Shown: positions 24,284 to 33,980, numbered from the stretch's first letter. The stretch is DNA of 52,301 nt from Cloacibacterium sp. (GCA_017995195.1 JAGOJI010000003.1:1-52301), one strand, 5' to 3'. Program-made: numbers and translations. Notes: generated by a model not told the origin, from the sequence alone.

Positions 24284-25510
24284 TTGAAACTTATAGGTCC
24301 ATTCAAGCAAATCCTTACATTAAATCATCTTCCGCTTCGTGGGAAAATTTCTGACAACCAATTGGAAATTATAGAAAACGGAGGAATTTTGGTAAAAGAC
24401 CATCTTATTGAAGACATTGGAAATTTTGAAAATCTCAAGATGGAAAATCCAAGTGTATCCATTGAAAACGTGAGCCAAGAATCTCAAATCGCACTTCCTG
24501 CATTTGTAGATTGCCACACCCATATTTGCTTTGGTGGTAATCGTGCCAACGATTTTGCCATGCGAAATGCCGGAAAAACCTACCTCGAAATTGCAGAAAG
24601 CGGCGGCGGAATTTGGAGTTCTGTACAGCATACCAGAAATGCTTCGGAACAGGAATTATTGGAAACGCTTTTGGAAAGAATCAATTCCTTATTAAAATTA
24701 GGAATTACAACAATTGAAATAAAATCCGGATATGGTTTGGATTTGGAAAACGAGCTGAAGATGCTTCGTGTCATAAAAAAAGCACAAGAAAAAACGATAG
24801 CAACTTTGGTTCCTACTTGTCTATCTGCCCATTTAAAACCAAAAGATTTTGAAGGAACTTCTCAGGAATATTTGCAATATATTGTAAACGAAATTTTACC
24901 CAAAGTAAAAGAAGAAAATTTGGCAAAAAGAGTAGATATTTTTATTGAAAAATCAGCATTTCAGTCTGAAGAAAGTAAAAAGTTTTTGATGAAAGCCAAA
25001 GAAATGGATTTTGAAATTACAGTTCATGCCGACCAGTTCACACCGGGAAGTTCGAGAATCGCAGTAGAAGTAGGTGCAAAATCTGCCGACCATTTGGAGG
25101 CGACAATAGAAGAAGATTTGGAATTTTTAGCCCAATCAGGAACTGTTGCCGTTGCTTTGCCCGGTGCAAGTTTAGGCTTGGGAGAACCTTTTACGCCGGC
25201 TCGGAAAATTTTGGACAAAAACGGAATCCTCGCCATTGCAAGCGATTGGAATCCCGGTTCTGCACCCATGGGAAATCTCATCACACAAGCAAGTATTTTG
25301 GCAACTTACGAAAAATTATCGACCGCCGAAGTATTAGCAGGAATCACTTTCCGTGCTGCAAAAGCCCTAAACTTGGAAGACAGAGGGATTTTGAAAAAAG
25401 GCATGAAAGCCGATTTTGTAACATTCAAAACCGATAATTTTCAGAATATTTTATACCAACAAGGGAGTTTGGTGGCAGAAAGTGTTTTTATAAATGGGAA
25501 TAAAATCTGA
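24284..25510 (+). CDS. hutI: imidazolonepropionase
   Basis: Hydrolyses imidazolonepropionate to formiminoglutamate, the third step of histidine breakdown. 408 residues, amidohydrolase fold. Metal ligands: DCHTHICFGG (HxH), EITVHADQFTPG (His), and SDWNPGSAPMG (Asp). GGGIWSSVQHTRNA is a family block. The start is TTG at 24284: no ATG is present upstream in frame and the promoter ends 26 bases before it. The neighbour hutG follows after 3 bases, so both are one operon. Confidence 0.95.
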   Translation: MKLIGPFKQILTLNHLPLRGKISDNQLEIIENGGILVKDHLIEDIGNFENLKMENPSVSIENVSQESQIALPAFVDCHTHICFGGNRANDFAMRNAGKTYLEIAESGGGIWSSVQHTRNASEQELLETLLERINSLLKLGITTIEIKSGYGLDLENELKMLRVIKKAQEKTIATLVPTCLSAHLKPKDFEGTSQEYLQYIVNEILPKVKEENLAKRVDIFIEKSAFQSEESKKFLMKAKEMDFEITVHADQFTPGSSRIAVEVGAKSADHLEATIEEDLEFLAQSGTVAVALPGASLGLGEPFTPARKILDKNGILAIASDWNPGSAPMGNLITQASILATYEKLSTAEVLAGITFRAAKALNLEDRGILKKGMKADFVTFKTDNFQNILYQQGSLVAESVFINGNKI

Positions 25511-25513
25511 TAA

Positions 25514-26452
25514 ATGATAGAATATATGTCTGAAATTTGGCATGGCAGATTCGATGGAGATTCTCCACTTCATCATCGTATTTTTCAGAGAGTGACTTTG
25601 GAAAACGACTACGAAAAAATACGGACTAAAGATTTTGCCTTACACGGATTTACCGTAGACGAAGGGGTTCGAAGAAACAAAGGCAGGATCGGTGCAAAAA
25701 ATGCTCCCGATGTTATCCGAAAAAATATGGCAAATTTTCCGGTGGTAAATTCCGAATTTTCTTTAAAAGATTTTGGAAATATCTCTTGTGACGATGGAAA
25801 TCTCGAAAATTCACAAAACCAACTCGCCGAAAAAGTTTCTAAAGTACTACAAAAAGAGGCAAAATCAATCGTTTTAGGAGGCGGACACGAGGTTACATTC
25901 GCTCATTATTACGGAATTAAAAAAGCATTTCCGAATAAAAAAATTGGAATCATCAATTTCGATGCCCATTTTGATAATCGAGAGCCTGAAATCGGCATTG
26001 GAGCAAGTTCGGGAACCGGTTTTTGGCAAATTGCACAAGAAGGTGAAATCCATTCTTTACACATCGGGATTCAGCGAAATTCAAATACATTGAAATTGTT
26101 CGATACAGCCCATCTATTCGGCATGAAATATATTCTTGCCGATGAGCTGTTTTTCGAAAATTTACAGAATATTTACCCCAAAATTGATGCATTTTTAAAC
26201 GAAATCGACCTTTTGTACGTCACGATTTGTATGGATGTTTTCAATGCAAGCATTGCACCGGGAGTTTCGGCGGTTGCCTACAACGGAATTTTTGCAAATG
26301 CTGCATTTATGCACCTCTATCGCCATATTTTGCATTCCAAAAAATTGGTTGCTTTAGACGTTGCAGAAGTAAACCCAACTTACGACATCGAAAACAGAAC
26401 CGCACGATTAGCAGGAAGTTTGGTAAATGAATGGTTGATGATAACGGTATAG
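25514..26452 (+). CDS. hutG: formimidoylglutamase
   Basis: 312 residues, ureohydrolase (arginase) fold. It splits formiminoglutamate into glutamate and formamide. Manganese ligands: [12 protein letters not shown] (His), [11 protein letters not shown] (Asp-His-Asp), and [15 protein letters not shown] (Asp). [25 protein letters not shown] is the N-terminal block. It releases formamide, so the pathway here yields formamide rather than formate or formyl-THF. The third motif has Asn where arginases have a second Asp, as in other HutG-like proteins of Bacteroidetes. Confidence 0.92.
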   Translation: MIEYMSEIWHGRFDGDSPLHHRIFQRVTLENDYEKIRTKDFALHGFTVDEGVRRNKGRIGAKNAPDVIRKNMANFPVVNSEFSLKDFGNISCDDGNLENSQNQLAEKVSKVLQKEAKSIVLGGGHEVTFAHYYGIKKAFPNKKIGIINFDAHFDNREPEIGIGASSGTGFWQIAQEGEIHSLHIGIQRNSNTLKLFDTAHLFGMKYILADELFFENLQNIYPKIDAFLNEIDLLYVTICMDVFNASIAPGVSAVAYNGIFANAAFMHLYRHILHSKKLVALDVAEVNPTYDIENRTARLAGSLVNEWLMITV

Positions 26453-26525
26453 AATTAAGACAGCTGCATCTCCACAACTTACCCGAAAATATCCTGCAAA
26501 ATTTTACCGTTACCCTCTTTTTACC

Positions 26526-26533
26526 TAATTTTG
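26526..26533 (+). promoter_or_regulatory. -7 box before cysS
   Basis: TAATTTTG matches TAnnTTTG, 27 bases before the cysS ATG at 26560. No clear TTG at -33. Confidence 0.45.
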
Positions 26534-26559
26534 TATTTTGTACTAAAATAAAATCAATT

Positions 26560-28029
26560 ATGAATCATCAACTCAAAATATACAACTCCCTTACCGGCGA
26601 AAAACAACTATTTCAACCCATTCACCAAGATACTGTGGGAATGTATGTTTGCGGTCCTACGGTATACAGCAATGTTCACTTGGGGAATGTGAGAACTTTT
26701 ATGTCTTTTGATTTCATTTACCGTTCTCTCACGCATTTGGGGTACAAAGTTCGCTATGTGAGAAATATTACCGATGCCGGACATCTTACCGACGATGGCA
26801 ATGTAGATAACGACCGTTTCGTAAAACAATCTCGCCTTGAGAAGCTGGAACCCATGGAGGTTGTACAAAAATATACCGTAGATTTTCATAAGGTTTTGGA
26901 ATTATTTAATCTGCTTCCACCAACTATTGAACCCACTGCAACAGGGCACATTATTGAACAGATTGAACTTACACAAAAACTCATTGACAAAGGTTTAGCA
27001 TACGAAAGCAACGGCTCGGTATACTTCGATGTGCTGGCATATAACGAAAAAGGCTTGAACTACGGCGAACTTTCTAACAGAAACGTAGAAGAACTCTTCG
27101 CCAATACCCGAGATTTAGACGGACAAGGAGAAAAGAAAAACGCTCCCGATTTCGCCCTTTGGAAAAAAGCCTCTCCCGCCCACATCATGCGTTGGAACTC
27201 GCCTTGGGGCGAAGGGTTTCCGGGTTGGCATATAGAATGTACCGCCATGAGTACCAAATATTTAGGAGAGAAATTTGACATTCATGGAGGCGGAATGGAT
27301 TTGAAATTTCCACACCACGAGTGCGAAGTAGCCCAAGGGAAAGGTTGCAATGGTGTATCACCCGTTAATTATTGGATGCACGCCAATATGCTCACCATGA
27401 ATGGGCAACGCATGAGCAAATCTACAGGCAATTATATATTGCCCATGGAGCTGATTTCCGGAAAAAATGATTTTTTTGAAAAAGCATTTCACCCGAGTAT
27501 TGTTCGATTCAATTTTTTGCAGGCTCATTACCGAAGTGTATTAGATATTTCCAATGAGGCTATGGTAGCCAGTGAGAAAGGGTTTTTGCGACTGATGGAA
27601 GCCGTTAAAATTCTCAATAATATTGAAGCATCATCTTCCACATCATCATTTATACTCAATTCTTGGAAAGAAAAGTGCTATGCAGCACTAACAGATGATT
27701 TCAATAGTCCTATTTTAATCTCTCACCTTTTTGAAGCGGTTAAGTTTATTTTTGCCCTAAAAGAAGGAAAAGAAAGTATTTCACAGCAAGATTTGGAAGA
27801 ACTTAAAAATCTGATAAATGCCTTTGTATACGATGTATTGGGCTTACAGAATATCGAAGAAAATAACAACGCAAAGCTCGACCAAACCCTACAGGTTTTG
27901 ATAGAACTGAGAAATCAGGCACGAAAAGCCAAAAATTTTGAACTCTCTGATCAGATTAGAGATCAACTTCTTGAAAAAGGTATCGAGCTAAAAGACGGAC
28001 GAGAAGGAACCAGTTATATATTGGTATAA
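26560..28029 (+). CDS. cysS: cysteine-tRNA ligase
   Basis: 489 residues from ATG 26560; the longer frame overlapping hutG is not a credible N-terminus. Class I synthetase: [17 protein letters not shown] carries zinc Cys and the HIGH-type [18 protein letters not shown] and [14 protein letters not shown] supply the remaining zinc ligands, and RMSKSTGN is the KMSKS loop. The C-terminal helical domain recognises tRNA-Cys. Charges tRNA-Cys in the cytoplasm. It has its own candidate promoter, so it may be independent of the hut operon. Confidence 0.97.
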   Translation: MNHQLKIYNSLTGEKQLFQPIHQDTVGMYVCGPTVYSNVHLGNVRTFMSFDFIYRSLTHLGYKVRYVRNITDAGHLTDDGNVDNDRFVKQSRLEKLEPMEVVQKYTVDFHKVLELFNLLPPTIEPTATGHIIEQIELTQKLIDKGLAYESNGSVYFDVLAYNEKGLNYGELSNRNVEELFANTRDLDGQGEKKNAPDFALWKKASPAHIMRWNSPWGEGFPGWHIECTAMSTKYLGEKFDIHGGGMDLKFPHHECEVAQGKGCNGVSPVNYWMHANMLTMNGQRMSKSTGNYILPMELISGKNDFFEKAFHPSIVRFNFLQAHYRSVLDISNEAMVASEKGFLRLMEAVKILNNIEASSSTSSFILNSWKEKCYAALTDDFNSPILISHLFEAVKFIFALKEGKESISQQDLEELKNLINAFVYDVLGLQNIEENNNAKLDQTLQVLIELRNQARKAKNFELSDQIRDQLLEKGIELKDGREGTSYILV

Positions 28030-28056
28030 TTATTTACAAAATTAATTTTCATTATT

Positions 28057-28398
28057 ATGTTAGAAGTTGGAGAACGCCCTTGGGGAAAATATTACGTACT
28101 AAAAGATGAGGCTCACTATAAACTCAAAAGAATTGAAGTAAATCCCGGACAGAGATTGTCTTACCAGTATCACCACCACAGACAAGAGCATTGGATTATA
28201 GTGGAAGGTGAGTGCAACGTAGTTTTAGATGGTAACAATAATCCTCTAAAATATGGCGAAAGCATCTTTATCCCTCAAGGAGCTAAACACCGAATCGAAA
28301 ACACGGGAAAATCACTATTGGTATTCATCGAGGTACAAACCGGAAGTTATTTCGGTGAAGATGATATTATACGTTTAGATGACGATTTCGGAAGATAA
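28057..28398 (+). CDS. cupin domain protein, mannose-6-phosphate isomerase-like
   Basis: 113 residues, a single cupin barrel. GERPWGKYYVL and LKRIEVNPGQRLSYQYHHH match the C-terminal domain of type II phosphomannose isomerases; metal ligands are in QYHHHRQEHWIIVEG (HxH and Glu) and GAKHRIENTG (His). In two-domain enzymes this domain isomerises mannose-6-phosphate. A stand-alone copy may be an isomerase or a sugar-binding regulator. It follows cysS by 27 bases on the same strand, but no functional link is evident. Confidence 0.85.
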   Translation: MLEVGERPWGKYYVLKDEAHYKLKRIEVNPGQRLSYQYHHHRQEHWIIVEGECNVVLDGNNNPLKYGESIFIPQGAKHRIENTGKSLLVFIEVQTGSYFGEDDIIRLDDDFGR

Positions 28399-28425
28399 AC
28401 TCATGGAAAAAGTCGAAAAATATTT

Positions 28426-28878
28426 ATGAAAAAGATAATTGCTCTTTTTTTCGTTACTCTTCTTATATTTTCTTGCAGAAATGATGAAACATCGAATAAT
28501 AGCAACAATGAATCGTCTATAATTGGAAAGTGGTCTTTACAAAAAGTTGATGTTGTGATGTCTTCTAACAGCCAAACACAAACTACTGTAAATAGTGATT
28601 GCAACAAAAAAACCATTCATGAATTTTCAGAAACGCACATTATATCAACATTTTATGGTATTGTAAATAAGGTTTGTCAATTAACTGGTGAGGTCAATTC
28701 AATAAAATATACATTTGATAAACCAAATATGAAATTTTGGTATGAAAATGAACAAGATTACCCTTACTATATTATCAAATTAACTCAAAATGAATTAATT
28801 TTTGAAGATAGAACACAAGATAGAGACGGAGATAATAAACCTGATATTTTGAGAAGATATTTTACTAAAATTAATTAA
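28426..28878 (+). CDS. lipoprotein, lipocalin-like fold likely
   Basis: 150 residues. Signal MKKIIALFFVTLLIFSC gives lipobox IFSC with Cys17, then an Asn/Ser-rich linker. The region SSIIGKWSLQKVDV is the typical N-terminal strand of Bacteroidetes lipocalin-like proteins. The rest is short strands ending RDGDNKPDILRRYFTKIN. I infer an exported, membrane-anchored protein with a small beta-barrel; ligand unknown. Twenty-seven bases after the cupin gene, on the same strand; it may be a late addition since codon use looks AT-richer here. Confidence 0.7.
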   Translation: MKKIIALFFVTLLIFSCRNDETSNNSNNESSIIGKWSLQKVDVVMSSNSQTQTTVNSDCNKKTIHEFSETHIISTFYGIVNKVCQLTGEVNSIKYTFDKPNMKFWYENEQDYPYYIIKLTQNELIFEDRTQDRDGDNKPDILRRYFTKIN

Positions 28879-28922
28879 AGAATATTGATTATCCGTTTTT
28901 AGTAATCGCTACAAATAAAACA

Positions 28923-28945
28923 CACTTTGTTATTCCAACAAAGTG
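28923..28945. terminator. hairpin between convergent genes
   Basis: CACTTTGTT (28923-28931), five-base loop, AACAAAGTG (28937-28945), 45 bases after the lipoprotein stop. No T-run follows, so terminator activity is uncertain. Confidence 0.4.
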
Positions 28946-29069
28946 GCAAAGTCAATATTAACCAACTGCTTGTAAACTAATAATTTAGATTCCTACGCAA
29001 TGACAAAAATGTTGCTAAAACATTCTTACTAACTATTGCAGAGATACATGAAAGACAATGACAAAGCCA

Positions 29070-29939
29070 TTACATATCTTTCTCTTTGCTAAACTGTATA
29101 AAATAATTATAGGAAATGGTAAGTAACAATACAAATGCAGCTACCGAAACTCCTATAATAATATTAAAATACATCTCTGCAGACAATGCCAAACGGATAA
29201 AAATTGTTGCCACTACAAAAGCCGAGTAACGAAAGATTTTGTAATAACTCATGGTATACCTCAAAGCGATTAAAACAATTAAAATATCGCTAAAAATAAG
29301 CAAGGTATAAAACGTGTGAAAAGTGTGGAAAGAAGAGGAAAAATTGTGTTTTCTATACATTAAAATAAGGTCGGAAAAACCAACGATAAGCGAGAAAAAA
29401 ATCAGTAAAAGAGCAATGAGTTTTTTAGCCTGAATAAACCTATTGTTATCCTCCGCACTGGTACTCAAGGGATAATGTTTTCTAAATCGGGTCGCAAGAC
29501 CAAGCATAATGAAAATAAGCAATGCCCCTATGGTATAAAAAGACATATTGATAATTTGCTCCGACATGCCCTCCCAATCAAAGTCTTTGATATGGCTAAA
29601 TTCCTTAAAAGCTCCACGAATAAAAATTAAAGAAAGGAGCTCCAACTGCTTTCCTACCGATTTCGAGACCGAGTTAGGCAATACAAATATCAAACTAAGT
29701 AACTCAAAAACAAGCAATATGGTAAACGAAATTTCAATGGCATAAAAAGGGCTTTTAACCTCATCTTTTAGTGTGTCGAAAAAAGGCAACTCCCACTTCG
29801 CTAAAAAACTAACACCAGAAACCGACAAGAATACCATAACCAAAATAAAACTCAACAGCCGACTGGTTGTTGCACTTTCCCAAATATGGTGTATCCTGTC
29901 AAAAAAATTTTCTGCGTTTTGTAATATAGAAGTTCTCAT
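29070..29939 (-). CDS. multi-spanning membrane protein of unknown function
   Basis: 289 residues with about seven hydrophobic segments (around 27-48, 63-86, 130-150, 170-190, 205-225, 235-255 and 257-275). No transporter, kinase or enzyme motif is recognised. A charged loop lies between segments two and three (FSHIKDFDWEGMSEQ). The length and regular helices argue for a real gene. It is next to the UreH-type transporter, 54 bases away and on the same strand, so a link to nickel or urease is possible but unproven. Confidence 0.7.
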   Translation of the reverse strand: MRTSILQNAENFFDRIHHIWESATTSRLLSFILVMVFLSVSGVSFLAKWELPFFDTLKDEVKSPFYAIEISFTILLVFELLSLIFVLPNSVSKSVGKQLELLSLIFIRGAFKEFSHIKDFDWEGMSEQIINMSFYTIGALLIFIMLGLATRFRKHYPLSTSAEDNNRFIQAKKLIALLLIFFSLIVGFSDLILMYRKHNFSSSFHTFHTFYTLLIFSDILIVLIALRYTMSYYKIFRYSAFVVATIFIRLALSAEMYFNIIIGVSVAAFVLLLTISYNYFIQFSKEKDM

Positions 29940-29993
29940 TGTTTGATTTAAAACAAAGCCAATAATACGAAAAAAACTTCAAAAACCTACCGA

Positions 29994-30698
29994 CTAATTC
30001 GCAAAAAACCAATAAAGCCCTACGCCTATTGCCGCAATAGCACTTACAATTCTTAAAGTTCTGAATACGCCGGCATCAGTATCTGCCTTGGTGAGTACAG
30101 CAAATCTCCCCATCAAAAAGGCAAAAGAAGTCATCGCAAACAAAGTACCGATGGCAAAACCAAGAATATATTTTCCGGCATCTAAAGTAGAAGTAAAGCC
30201 TATTACCGGCAAAAACATAATAAAATGGGCAACACCTGCTAATCCGTGTACCATTCCTACAAAAAAAGTAGTAAGAAGCCCTTGCTTACCATTATCATGC
30301 AGATGAGCGTGAGCATGGTCGTGGTCATGATGGTGATGATCGTGTATCTTAGGCTGTTCCGTATTGGTGTGAATATGAGGATGTTCGTGTTTTTTTGAAG
30401 CTCTGAAAATTTTAAATAAAATCCATAAACCCAAGAGTATCAAAATAATTCCCACCGATTTCTCGCTATGCTCCGAAATGGCTTCGTAAGGAATCAAGTC
30501 TTTAAAAAGCATTACCAACACGCCTATAAGAAGCATTCCTGCCAAGTGTCCAACGCCCCACATTAAGCCTATTTTCCATGCTTTTCTTTTGTTTTCAATG
30601 GCAAACGGAGCTACAGCAACTAAGTGATCCGGACCTGAAACTACATGCAATACAGAGCCTACAATACCTGCTAATATCGGAAATTCTAATGGATTCAT
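29994..30698 (-). CDS. UreH/NicO-type nickel transporter
   Basis: 234 residues, about six membrane segments. Family motifs are HVVSGPDHLVAVAP (HX4DH-like, near residues 18-31) and GMVHGLAGVAHF in the second half. Between them lies a His-rich loop (about 100-135, HDHHHHDHDHAHAHLHD), a likely metal-binding segment. UreH-type permeases supply nickel for urease. Placed after ureD on the same strand but behind a terminator at 30784-30820, with a possible box CAAAATTA at 30750-30743, so it may have its own transcript. Nickel, rather than cobalt, is inferred from the urease neighbours. Confidence 0.85.
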   Translation of the reverse strand: MNPLEFPILAGIVGSVLHVVSGPDHLVAVAPFAIENKRKAWKIGLMWGVGHLAGMLLIGVLVMLFKDLIPYEAISEHSEKSVGIILILLGLWILFKIFRASKKHEHPHIHTNTEQPKIHDHHHHDHDHAHAHLHDNGKQGLLTTFFVGMVHGLAGVAHFIMFLPVIGFTSTLDAGKYILGFAIGTLFAMTSFAFLMGRFAVLTKADTDAGVFRTLRIVSAIAAIGVGLYWFFAN

Positions 30699-30783
30699 TC
30701 TTAAAGAGTTTTATGGTAATAATTTTAATAACTTCTACGCTCCAAAATTACAATTTTTAATAGATTTATCACACTTTATAAAT

Positions 30784-30820
30784 AAAAAAAAGAATTGGGT
30801 AATTTTCCAATTCTTTTTTT
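30784..30820. terminator. terminator after ureD
   Basis: AAGAATTGG (30790-30798)/CCAATTCTT (30807-30815), with seven A before and five or more T after; it can act for the minus-strand ureE-F-G-D transcript. Confidence 0.85.
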
Positions 30821-30829
30821 TATTATTTG

Positions 30830-31672
30830 TTATTTCTGCATTACCGGTGGAGCAGGTTCTATAATTTCATCTAAGATACTGTATTCAAATTTTTTAGCAA
30901 TTTTATAAAGTTGCTCTCCACTATTTCCTACAATTCTTATGATGACACCACCTCCTACAGTAGTAGACACTCCAAACTCTGTTTCCTCTTGGTCTACCAA
31001 TGCTTTTTCCAACAATTCTACCAAATGCTCTTCCTCCAGTTGTTGGTCGTAGATAAATATGGTTGCTTGGTGGGTATATTCTTCAAATTGTCCTATGGTT
31101 TTCAAATCCATTTCCTTAGGATCCAAGTACAATCTGTCTTTAAAAATCAGTTTTCCGTCAAGATAAATTCTAGTATAATTGGAAAGCCTGTTAAATTCAA
31201 AAACCTCTCCGTCTCCATAGAGTTTTCTACCACAAGTAATGATTTCACCCCAAATAACTCTGGAAGTTTTAGCAATTTTCACTGTATTTACCGAATCAAA
31301 AACCGAATCTTTGTGCGGTGAGGTTGGATGCGGAATGTATTGGAACATTGCATCTTCTTCTACCTCAATATTCAGTTCTTGTTTTGCACTTCCTCCTTCA
31401 TTCATAGAGTGAATACGGGTATAGGCTTGAGATTCCAAACCTAAGTTGGTACCTTTTGCTACTTTAAAATCGATATAATAGTGATCTCCATCTAGAATAC
31501 CGGGCGAAGAACACCTAATCATATATCTCAGCCACGGGTCATGGGCATTTCTTTTGTCGAATCTTAAAAGTCCGAAAGGTTTTGTGCAGTATTGCTCTGC
31601 TAAGTGATGGAATCCATCACGAATTTCTGTTCTTATTTTAAGTTCGCACCTTACTACCGTTCCTATATCCAT
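30830..31672 (-). CDS. ureD: urease accessory protein UreD (UreH)
   Basis: 280 residues. UreD binds the urease apoprotein with UreF and UreG and may form the channel for nickel. Recognisable segments are LRFDKRNAHDPWLRYMIRCSSPGILDGDHYYIDFKVAKG, a beta-rich body, SRVIWGEIITCGRKLYGDGEVFEFNRL and a C-terminal EEHLVELLEKALV. It lies last in the order ureE-ureF-ureG-ureD; 3 bases separate it from ureG. Confidence 0.9.
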   Translation of the reverse strand: MDIGTVVRCELKIRTEIRDGFHHLAEQYCTKPFGLLRFDKRNAHDPWLRYMIRCSSPGILDGDHYYIDFKVAKGTNLGLESQAYTRIHSMNEGGSAKQELNIEVEEDAMFQYIPHPTSPHKDSVFDSVNTVKIAKTSRVIWGEIITCGRKLYGDGEVFEFNRLSNYTRIYLDGKLIFKDRLYLDPKEMDLKTIGQFEEYTHQATIFIYDQQLEEEHLVELLEKALVDQEETEFGVSTTVGGGVIIRIVGNSGEQLYKIAKKFEYSILDEIIEPAPPVMQK

Positions 31673-31675
31673 AGC

Positions 31676-32314
31676 TTATTTTATTATTGCAGGTTCTTCT
31701 ATATTTTCTAATAGAGCATATTTTTTAATCCATCCTATTACAGCTTCTACTCCTTCTTCTGTTTTCAGGTTGGTGAATACAAAAGGACGCCCTTGTCTCA
31801 TTCTTTTCGCATCACTTTCCATAATTCCTAAATCTGCTCCTACCAATGGTGCCAAGTCAAATTTATTAATCATTAACAAATCTGATCTCGTAATACCGGG
31901 TCCTCCTTTTCTTGGGATTTTTTCTCCGGCAGCCACGTCGATTACGAAAATGGTAAGGTCTACCAACTCCGGACTAAATGTAGCAGAAAGGTTGTCTCCT
32001 CCACTCTCTACAAATAACAACTCCATATCCGGGTGTTTAGCAGCCATTTCGTCTACCGCTTCCAAGTTCATACTTGCATCTTCTCGGATAGCTGTATGCG
32101 GACAACCGCCTGTTTCTACTCCTGCAATTCTATCTTTTGGTAATTTACTATTTTTTTGAAGAAATTTTTCATCTTCGTTGGTGTATACATCGTTTGTGAT
32201 TACGCATACGTAATAGTCATCCATCATTCTTCTGGATAAAACCTCTATTAAAGCAGTTTTTCCTGCTCCTACAGGACCTGCTACCCCAATCTTAATGTAT
32301 TTTCTGTTTGCCAT
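31676..32314 (-). CDS. ureG: urease accessory GTPase UreG
   Basis: 212 residues. Walker [25 protein letters not shown], the metal-binding Cys-Pro-His motif in [28 protein letters not shown], and the guanine-specificity motif INKFDLAP. It hydrolyses GTP to drive nickel insertion into urease, and dimerises around Ni through the CPH motif. Complete and normal in length. Confidence 0.97.
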   Translation of the reverse strand: MANRKYIKIGVAGPVGAGKTALIEVLSRRMMDDYYVCVITNDVYTNEDEKFLQKNSKLPKDRIAGVETGGCPHTAIREDASMNLEAVDEMAAKHPDMELLFVESGGDNLSATFSPELVDLTIFVIDVAAGEKIPRKGGPGITRSDLLMINKFDLAPLVGADLGIMESDAKRMRQGRPFVFTNLKTEEGVEAVIGWIKKYALLENIEEPAIIK

Positions 32315-32333
32315 TGTATATATTTTTTTATTA

Positions 32334-33029
32334 TTAACTCATGTATAATCTTGAATAAAGTCTCTCGTGTTGCATAGATCTAAGGTCGAAACCTACATTG
32401 GAAAGTCCAATTTTGTTTTCATCTAATGCAATGGTTTTTTCTACCCATCCTTCGATATTTTTCTTTACTTCGAATAGTATTTTTTGTCCTTCAATCTGCC
32501 CAAGTGGAACCAATTTTACTGCATTGGTTACCATACCGGTAGCGGTGGAGAAATAAAATGCTGTTAAGGCTTCTTTCAATGGGATTTCCATTAAGTAACT
32601 CAATACACCGTATACAACAGGGTAATTGCCTACATTGGTGTTTTTGGTAACATATTCCCCGAATTTTTTTAGAAAATCGCTGTTATCCCCATCTTCTATA
32701 AAGATTTTCAGCAATCTGGTTCCCAGTTTATGACTGGCCTCTCTTATTTCTCGAGGGCTTTTCATAGCACTGCATTCTTCGTCCAAAGCAATGATTTTGT
32801 CGTAGTTTCCTTTTTCAGCCATTGCCTCGTAGGTTAGCCGAACATATGCCGCATCGTTATGCAAAATGCTAACGGACAGCATATTATTCAGAAACAAAGC
32901 TGCTGATTCTTGGTTGTTAACGATACCTTTCTGTACATAAGTTTCCAAACCATTGGAGTGAGAATATCCTCCGATAGGCAATGTAGGATCTGCTACGTGC
33001 AATAAACTTAATAGTGAATTTATCTTCAT
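32334..33029 (-). CDS. ureF: urease accessory protein UreF
   Basis: 231 residues, all helical. [29 protein letters not shown] is the UreF N-terminal signature, and [13 protein letters not shown] and [19 protein letters not shown] are inner helices. UreF is the checkpoint that activates UreG GTPase on the urease apoprotein. Followed by ureG after 19 bases. Confidence 0.95.
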   Translation of the reverse strand: MKINSLLSLLHVADPTLPIGGYSHSNGLETYVQKGIVNNQESAALFLNNMLSVSILHNDAAYVRLTYEAMAEKGNYDKIIALDEECSAMKSPREIREASHKLGTRLLKIFIEDGDNSDFLKKFGEYVTKNTNVGNYPVVYGVLSYLMEIPLKEALTAFYFSTATGMVTNAVKLVPLGQIEGQKILFEVKKNIEGWVEKTIALDENKIGLSNVGFDLRSMQHERLYSRLYMS

Positions 33030-33068
33030 TTTTTCTAGTTTTCTTATATGTTGATAATCTGTTTTATT

Positions 33069-33590
33069 TTAATTTAAATTTTTGTTGGGAAACACTTTTG
33101 AAAAAAGTTGATCGGTATTTATCTTGTGATCCTTGGCAGGAGCCTCATGTTCCGATGATGCTTTGAGCATATCTTCAAAAATTCTTTTTCCTTTGAAGGG
33201 TTGATAGCCCCCGTTTTTCAGCAAATTAAAAATAGGATCCTCGTAAGGGATAATGACTTCATCGTTCTCTATAAAGATAGGAATATGTTGGTTGCCAATT
33301 TCGAAACAAATAGTACCCATCTCACGCATTGTTTTGGGCTGTACCACTACGGCATCTGCCGGTAAAACGTTTATTAAAATCATTTTGTTTCCTTCTTCCC
33401 AAAGCACGTCGTGGTGTTTTAGCCTAAGATTTTCTTTAAGAATTCTCAGAGCTACTTCTTCACCTTTATGAGTATCTTTTCTTAGTATTTTTCTGGTTGA
33501 TTCGAACCATTCTATATCAAAAAAATCGACTTCTTTGGAGGACAAGTCTTCATTTTTTGCATTGCGGATTACCTCGGAAACAACTATCAT
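33069..33590 (-). CDS. ureE: urease nickel chaperone UreE
   Basis: 173 residues. N-terminal peptide-binding domain (about 1-80) with WFESTRKILRKDTHKGEEVALRI and a C-terminal metal domain beginning NKMILINVLPADAVVVQP. It delivers nickel to UreG. Only a few His occur near the C-terminus (SEHEAPAKDHK), with no His-rich tail as seen in Klebsiella UreE; the high-capacity His storage is instead in the UreH-type transporter. First gene of the ureE-F-G-D transcript. Confidence 0.9.
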   Translation of the reverse strand: MIVVSEVIRNAKNEDLSSKEVDFFDIEWFESTRKILRKDTHKGEEVALRILKENLRLKHHDVLWEEGNKMILINVLPADAVVVQPKTMREMGTICFEIGNQHIPIFIENDEVIIPYEDPIFNLLKNGGYQPFKGKRIFEDMLKASSEHEAPAKDHKINTDQLFSKVFPNKNLN

Positions 33591-33653
33591 AATTTATTTT
33601 TTTGAGTTGAAAATCGAATTAATATTTTATCTAAAAACAGTATAAAATATTAA

Positions 33654-33690
33654 GACTCGTTCAGTCACAATATATGTGCTTAAACGAGTC
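33654..33690 (-). promoter_or_regulatory. leader hairpin of the ureE-F-G-D transcript
   Basis: On the minus strand GACTCGTT (33690-33683) pairs with AACGAGTC (33661-33654), with a second stem CACA/TGTG inside. It begins right after the box TATTTTTG (33698-33691) and is followed by TTAATATTTTAT. It could stabilise the mRNA or attenuate it. Confidence 0.5.
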
Positions 33691-33840
33691 CAAAAATACA
33701 AATTATTACTCAAAGAATAAACAAATTGTTTATTGAAAATACATGATAATTAACAGGTATTTTGAATTTACATCAAAAATAAGTAATGATATTTAGTTTT
33801 TATATTTTTTCATGATAGACATCATGTGATTGACCAAATA

Positions 33841-33922
33841 TTAACCCGATAAGTTTAAGAAAACTAGAAATTAAATAAACCAACTCTGGATAACAGATTA
33901 AATATTTTTCTTATCGGGTTAA
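33841..33922. mobile_element. MITE-like element with 13-bp inverted ends
   Basis: TTAACCCGATAAG (33841-33853) and CTTATCGGGTTAA (33910-33922) are perfect inverted ends, immediately flanked on both sides by AAATA (33836-33840 and 33923-33927), a putative 5-bp target duplication. The 56-base centre has no ORF. The parent transposon is not in the window. The flanks are AT-rich, so the 5-bp match has some chance component. Confidence 0.6.
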
Positions 33923-33980
33923 AAATAAGGTTTCATGACTAAATAAATTAAACTAACATTTTTAATATTTCTTATGCTTC

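Noticed and set aside
26431-26559. A 43-residue N-terminal extension of CysS
   Set aside because: It overlaps the end of hutG, lacks similarity to the synthetase family, and a -7 box precedes the ATG at 26560.
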